Positions 21,302 to 23,913 of a DNA stretch of 23,913 bases are shown piece after piece. A program made the translations under genes and the position numbers. Every line of letters starts with the position of its first letter. Position 1 is the stretch's first letter. Location of the stretch: IMG/VR virus record IMGVR_UViG_3300032156_001655, positions 1 through 23,913 of that record. One strand, written 5' to 3'. Source of the stretch: a virus. The notes beneath the pieces are model-generated. The model did not search any database and had not been told where the DNA came from. It worked only from the letters and a program-made list of their open reading frames with translations.

Positions 21302-21901
21302 TTAGACAATCGGTTTGAAAAAGAATTCTTTGCCCTCTACCTTTACCAAGCCCATCCGTGCAAGTAGACAGATAGCTTTGGACACCTGTGTCCCTGCCTC
21401 TTTGAGATTGGAGTTGCCCCCATTCTTGACGAAGAAGGCATCAGCCTTGTTGATGAGTTCATCCTCTGTAAAGGTTTTGAGCTCAAGAATTGCGTCTCCT
21501 ACACTCTCATTTCGATTGTAGCTGACCTTGGCTTCTTTTTGAACCTTGACCTTGGATTTGGCTTCAGCCTTACTTGCGACCTTATCTGCAATCTTACTTG
21601 ACTTGTAAAGCTTCTCACCGCAGTTGGAGCAGATGACTTTGCCCTTTGGGTTGCCCGTATTACAGCTGGGGCAAACCTTTTCATCCTCTGCCTTTGCCTT
21701 GGCCTCAATCTCAAGAAGCTCAGCTGTAGGCTCATCCCCATCGGCAATCCTCTTGGCTACAATTGCCTGCTCTGGCGTGGTGTGGATAGGTATAGAGGAT
21801 TTGATGGTTGCTCTTTTGGAGTGCTTCTCAATCAGCACTTTTTCCTCTGCCTGTGTCTTTGCTTCTGCCTGTGCCTTTTCCTTTTTTGTGATTTTACTCA
21901 T
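21302..21901 (-). CDS. Zinc-ribbon plus winged-helix-like protein
   Basis: This 199-residue protein starts at the ATG at 21901 with AAGGAGGAC; the longer frame to 22006 only reads through the leader. The N-terminal 75 residues are Ala/Lys/Glu-rich. A zinc ribbon follows: CPSC (77-80) and CSNC (91-94). A basic linker comes next, then a C-terminal domain (127-199) paralogous to the end of the 182-residue protein at 5056-5604 (shared KADAFFVKNGGNSNLKE-like segment, QVSK, ARMGLV). That end looks like a winged helix. Function unknown; a DNA-binding regulator or architectural protein is plausible. Two hairpins lie after its stop. Confidence 0.82.
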   Translation of the reverse strand: MSKITKKEKAQAEAKTQAEEKVLIEKHSKRATIKSSIPIHTTPEQAIVAKRIADGDEPTAELLEIEAKAKAEDEKVCPSCNTGNPKGKVICSNCGEKLYKSSKIADKVASKAEAKSKVKVQKEAKVSYNRNESVGDAILELKTFTEDELINKADAFFVKNGGNSNLKEAGTQVSKAICLLARMGLVKVEGKEFFFKPIV

Positions 21902-21931
21902 GGTATTGTCCTCCTTACTTTGGATTTGGTT
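21899..21931 (-). promoter_or_regulatory. Conserved 33-nt translational leader (second copy)
   Basis: Identical over 33 nt to 19733-19765 and placed the same way in front of an ATG. The upstream continuation differs (AACCAAAAACCAAA here). It implies duplication or strong constraint on the leader. Confidence 0.75.
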
Positions 21932-22006
21932 TTTGGTTTTGGTTCGTATAGTGAACCGTACTTGCCCCTCATCAGGTATGGAGCAAACCTTCAAATTGTG
22001 CCACAT

Positions 22007-22225
22007 TTAAGCCAAGGATTTGACCTCAGAGATGATCTCCTCTCTGATGGCATCCCTCTCTATGTGGGTGAGTTTTGCGATGCGAATAACTAACTTGCGT
22101 TCAAACTTACTATCGTGCGGTGATAAATAGATATGGTCACCGTCAAAATGCAGTTCATAAAGGTTAAACAATCTCTCTCTTAATAGTCCAGCATCTGCCC
22201 AAGTTTGATTCGATCCATATGCCAT
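22007..22225 (-). CDS. Hypothetical small protein
   Basis: A 72-residue protein with AAGGAGGACAAAGTA before its ATG, which overlaps the stop of the HNH gene (TAATG). It has a mixed middle (NLYELHFDGDHIYLSPHDSKF) and an amphipathic C-terminal helix (HIERDAIREEIISEVKSL). No family recognised; shape is consistent with a small phage adaptor. Confidence 0.7.
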   Translation of the reverse strand: MAYGSNQTWADAGLLRERLFNLYELHFDGDHIYLSPHDSKFERKLVIRIAKLTHIERDAIREEIISEVKSLA

Positions 22226-22572
22226 TACTTTGTCCTCCTTATTTTGGTTTTGCCGTTAACCTTTATGACTCTCTTGATTTGACGTCGGATGCGTTTGGCG
22301 ATATTCTCTATACTGATGTTTTTCTGTTGTAAATATTTGAGGAATTGAGTCAGAGACAAATCTTTTTTCGATGAGTTACAAGATAGACAAGCTGTAATTA
22401 AGTTCCAATGATCGTGGGTGCCTCCAAGTTCAGAGGATATAATATGATCCAAAGTTAACATAACTTCATCCTCTATCCCTTTGCCACAATACACGCACCT
22501 GAAATCATCCCTCTTGTAAATCGCTTTTCTCTTTTCAGGCTGGATCCATTTGGAACCGTTATTTTTAGGCAT
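22225..22572 (-). CDS. HNH endonuclease (McrA-like)
   Basis: This 115-residue protein has a compact HNH domain: RDDFRCVYCGKG, then LTLDHIISSELGGTHDHWNLITACLSCNSSKKD, with the zinc cysteines, the catalytic HxxxxGG core and a closing CxxC. A basic tail (KRIRRQIKRVIKVNGKTK) follows. It lacks NUMOD3 repeats and differs from the three HNH genes at 9.9-12.9 kb. Such proteins act as phage packaging-type or homing nucleases, or in defence. The start is directly next to the stop of the zinc-ribbon gene at 22573, and the end overlaps the next start. Confidence 0.85.
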   Translation of the reverse strand: MPKNNGSKWIQPEKRKAIYKRDDFRCVYCGKGIEDEVMLTLDHIISSELGGTHDHWNLITACLSCNSSKKDLSLTQFLKYLQQKNISIENIAKRIRRQIKRVIKVNGKTKIRRTK

Positions 22573-22731
22573 CTATTTTCCTATGACTTTTTTAGGAATG
22601 AAAACATGAACACATTTAGGGCAACACCTCTCTCCCGTTTGAGAGAATATTTCTTCGCAATCTTTTAAGGTTGCCCCACAATTACAAAAGTGAGAAAACT
22701 TGACTTCTTTTATGCCGTGTTTTTTAAGCAT
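22573..22731 (-). CDS. Small zinc-ribbon protein
   Basis: A 52-residue protein with CNCG near residue 16, C25, and CCPKC at 36-40, a zinc ribbon, then a basic tail. The ATG at 22731 has GAGAGG 7 nt upstream. Its stop touches the HNH start (22572), so the two are co-translated. It may help the nuclease bind DNA, by position only. Confidence 0.65.
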   Translation of the reverse strand: MLKKHGIKEVKFSHFCNCGATLKDCEEIFSQTGERCCPKCVHVFIPKKVIGK

Positions 22732-22774
22732 CCTCTATCCTCTCTTTTTATCCGATTTGGATTTTCAGATATAC

Positions 22775-22945
22775 TTACTTTTTGATTTCAGTTATAATTT
22801 TTGTGTCCATGTCATAGGATATGCGTTTGCCGTAAAGTGTAACGAAAACTTTGCAACCTCTAATTAATACATTTTCACAAACGCATCCCTCTCCCTTATC
22901 ATTAAGGGCATTACCGCAAATAGCACACTTCATAAGCTTCTCCAT
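22775..22945 (-). CDS. Small Cys-rich protein
   Basis: A 56-residue protein with ATG at 22945 and AAGGGAGGATAAA upstream. It has CAIC (7-10), CVC (21-23) and C31 with Gly between, likely a zinc-binding fold, followed by a strand-rich basic second half (CKVFVTLYGKRISYD). No family recognised. Confidence 0.65.
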   Translation of the reverse strand: MEKLMKCAICGNALNDKGEGCVCENVLIRGCKVFVTLYGKRISYDMDTKIITEIKK

Positions 22946-22958
22946 TTTATCCTCCCTT

Positions 22959-23024
22959 TTATCCGAGTTGAATTTTTAGATTGGCTAAACCAACAACTAC
23001 CACTAAAACAACAATTATCAACAT
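22959..23024 (-). CDS. Single-pass membrane micro-peptide
   Basis: A 21-codon frame with GAGGAGG upstream of the ATG at 23024. It is almost entirely a hydrophobic helix (MLIIVVLVVVVGLANLKI), long enough to span a membrane. An upstream in-frame ATG at 23099 would add 25 residues but lacks a ribosome-binding site. The frame runs directly up to the next small gene. Small phage membrane peptides can act in lysis, superinfection exclusion or host modulation; none is shown here. Confidence 0.55.
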   Translation of the reverse strand: MLIIVVLVVVVGLANLKIQLG

Positions 23025-23112
23025 TTTCTTTTCCTCCTCTTGGATTTGGCGTATAACTACCTTTATATAAGCGAAAATCATACCGAAAATGAAATTCATT
23101 TAAGAAAATCAA

Positions 23113-23340
23113 TCAATAATATCAATAGGTTATAAAATATTTTTACTCAATGATATCAGTGGCTTATAAGTTCGTCAATAATATCAATAGTTTAAACTGT
23201 GCCTGTAAGGTAAAAAATAGCCGTAAAACGTCTCTGCTATATAAAAAAGTTATAGTCTAATGTATTGATATCATTAAAGTTTTTTACCAGTATAATTTTT
23301 TTATATACCATTGATAAATGCTTGATATCATTAAAGTTTT
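23113..23340. repeat. Iteron-like repeats (five copies, two orientations)
   Basis: Three direct copies of about 25 bp begin at 23113, 23147 and 23175 (TCAATRATATCARTRG, followed by a TTATAA-like tail in the first two). Two copies in the opposite orientation begin at 23265 and 23322, sharing TTGATATCATTAAAGTTTT and 57 bp apart. All contain TRATATCA. This spacing and orientation fit an initiator or partition protein binding array, or operators of a regulator. Confidence 0.7.
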
Positions 23341-23381
23341 GAGGCTGGTATGAACTGGAGTATTATTGGATGAATATGAAA

Positions 23382-23512
23382 GAGGATAGGCTAAATTGAT
23401 AAACAAGCAAATCGTAAACAGAGAGGATAGGCTAAAGAGAGAGGGAACAACCCATCTCAATTCAATTATCCTCTCTCAATTTGATCCAACCCATCCTCTA
23501 TCCTCTGTTTAT
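23382..23512. repeat. GAGGATAGGCTAAA repeats and related words
   Basis: GAGGATAGGCTAAA occurs at 23382-23395 and 23423-23436. Opposite-strand forms (ATCCTCT, and AAACAGAGGATAG-type) follow at about 23465-23510, giving a mirrored arrangement. The word AGAGGATA recurs through the right 7 kb. Confidence 0.6.
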
Positions 23513-23682
23513 TAGTCAATAGGATTGATTCTAACCCACTCAATCTCTCTCTCTATCGTTGAGTTGATAATAGGTGTAAGTCATTGGAATAGTTGAATAT
23601 AATCAAAACTCATAGGTTGTAGCCTGTAGGATAGGATGGGGATGAAAAACAGAGGTTCATATATATCAATTATATCAATCAT

Positions 23683-23892
23683 TTATACCATTTCAGTTGA
23701 TATTCTTTTTGTTAGATAATAACACCACCTCGACAATCCTATTAATTGGAAATAGAGAGGATGGTTATGATATCCTCTCTTGAGTTTGAATCCTCTGAAA
23801 ATAAAGGAATTCATAGCCTGTAAATGAAACACCATAGAATCAATCCTAAACAATCCGATAGGATAACAGCTAAACTCATTGTTTTCATTCAT
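23683..23892 (-). CDS. Hypothetical protein, weakly supported
   Basis: A 69-codon frame with AAGAGGATAACA before the ATG at 23892. The protein is aromatic and rich in Phe, Tyr and Ser without a recognisable motif (CYPIGLFRIDSMVFHLQAMN...). It would be the first gene before the long non-coding stretch. Composition is less convincing than its neighbours, and it could be a chance frame. Confidence 0.35.
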   Translation of the reverse strand: MNENNEFSCYPIGLFRIDSMVFHLQAMNSFIFRGFKLKRGYHNHPLYFQLIGLSRWCYYLTKRISTEMV

Positions 23893-23913
23893 TGTTATCC
23901 TCTTGAACTATGC

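Larger units (their letters stand above)
23100..23682. other. Long non-coding, repeat-bearing region
   Basis: The longest stretch without a supportable gene. It is strongly AT-rich and carries five AATRATATCA-type repeats, then GAGGATA-rich repeats. TATATAA near 23065-23070 could be a promoter -10 for the leftward genes. Only short frames lacking ribosome-binding sites are present. It could be a regulatory hub, an origin or a partition site. Confidence 0.65.

Noticed and set aside
22930-23112. 60-codon minus-strand frame with TTG start
   Set aside because: It lacks a ribosome-binding site and overlaps two small frames with strong sites.
23200-23260. tRNA-like element near the right end
   Set aside because: No cloverleaf or conserved T-loop sequence can be drawn; no tRNA gene was found in the window.
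23100-23682. CRISPR array in the repeat-bearing non-coding region
   Set aside because: Repeats are too few, vary in spacing and occur in both orientations, without uniform spacers.

Overview
The window is an AT-rich, very densely packed stretch in which every supported gene is on the minus strand, so transcription runs right to left. Stop and start codons overlap repeatedly (ATGA and TAATG junctions). Many genes encode proteins of 40-90 residues. There is a complete replication module (initiator-like protein, DnaB-type helicase, primase, SF2 helicase), a small sigma-like factor and many homing endonucleases. I see no ribosomal, metabolic or tRNA genes. Together this points to a large double-stranded DNA bacteriophage or phage-like replicon of a bacterium. 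The host cannot be named from the sequence.

Layout in the direction of transcription. (1) 23.9-23.1 kb is mostly non-coding and carries repeats: five copies of an AATRATATCA-type motif and several GAGGATA elements. (2) 23.0-21.3 kb holds a 21-residue membrane peptide, two small zinc proteins, an HNH endonuclease and a zinc-ribbon/winged-helix protein. (3) 20.85-17.6 kb is a three-gene cassette: a MoxR-type AAA+ ATPase, a DUF3150-like protein and a metallopeptidase-like/VWA protein. (4) 17.6-14.2 kb is a run of very small genes, several Cys-rich, plus the sigma-like factor. (5) 14.2-5.8 kb is the replication module: SF2 helicase, primase, DnaB helicase carrying a LAGLIDADG intein in its Walker A motif, and a replication initiator-like protein. 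Three HNH homing endonucleases are inserted between these genes. A 155-bp block of hairpins and tandem repeats inside the initiator gene looks like an origin. (6) 5.6-0 kb holds a winged-helix paralogue of the protein at 21.3 kb, followed by three divergent radical-SAM proteins with a small zinc protein, a putative DNA-binding protein and a VSR-like homing endonuclease. The third radical-SAM gene runs off the left edge.

The replication proteins form a familiar phage replisome. The AAA+/DUF3150/VWA trio is a recurrent phage cassette whose job is unknown. The radical-SAM trio is the least explained part: all three have the CxxxCxxC cluster and a TK-containing segment resembling spore photoproduct lyase relatives, and all share a C-terminal CC(G/E) cysteine cluster. 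Candidate regulatory elements include a TCCTGTATWTA motif upstream of four gene groups, two sigma-70-like promoters, an identical 33-nt leader on two genes, an 18-bp perfect inverted repeat, and a heptamer (AGAGGAT) strongly concentrated in the right 7 kb.
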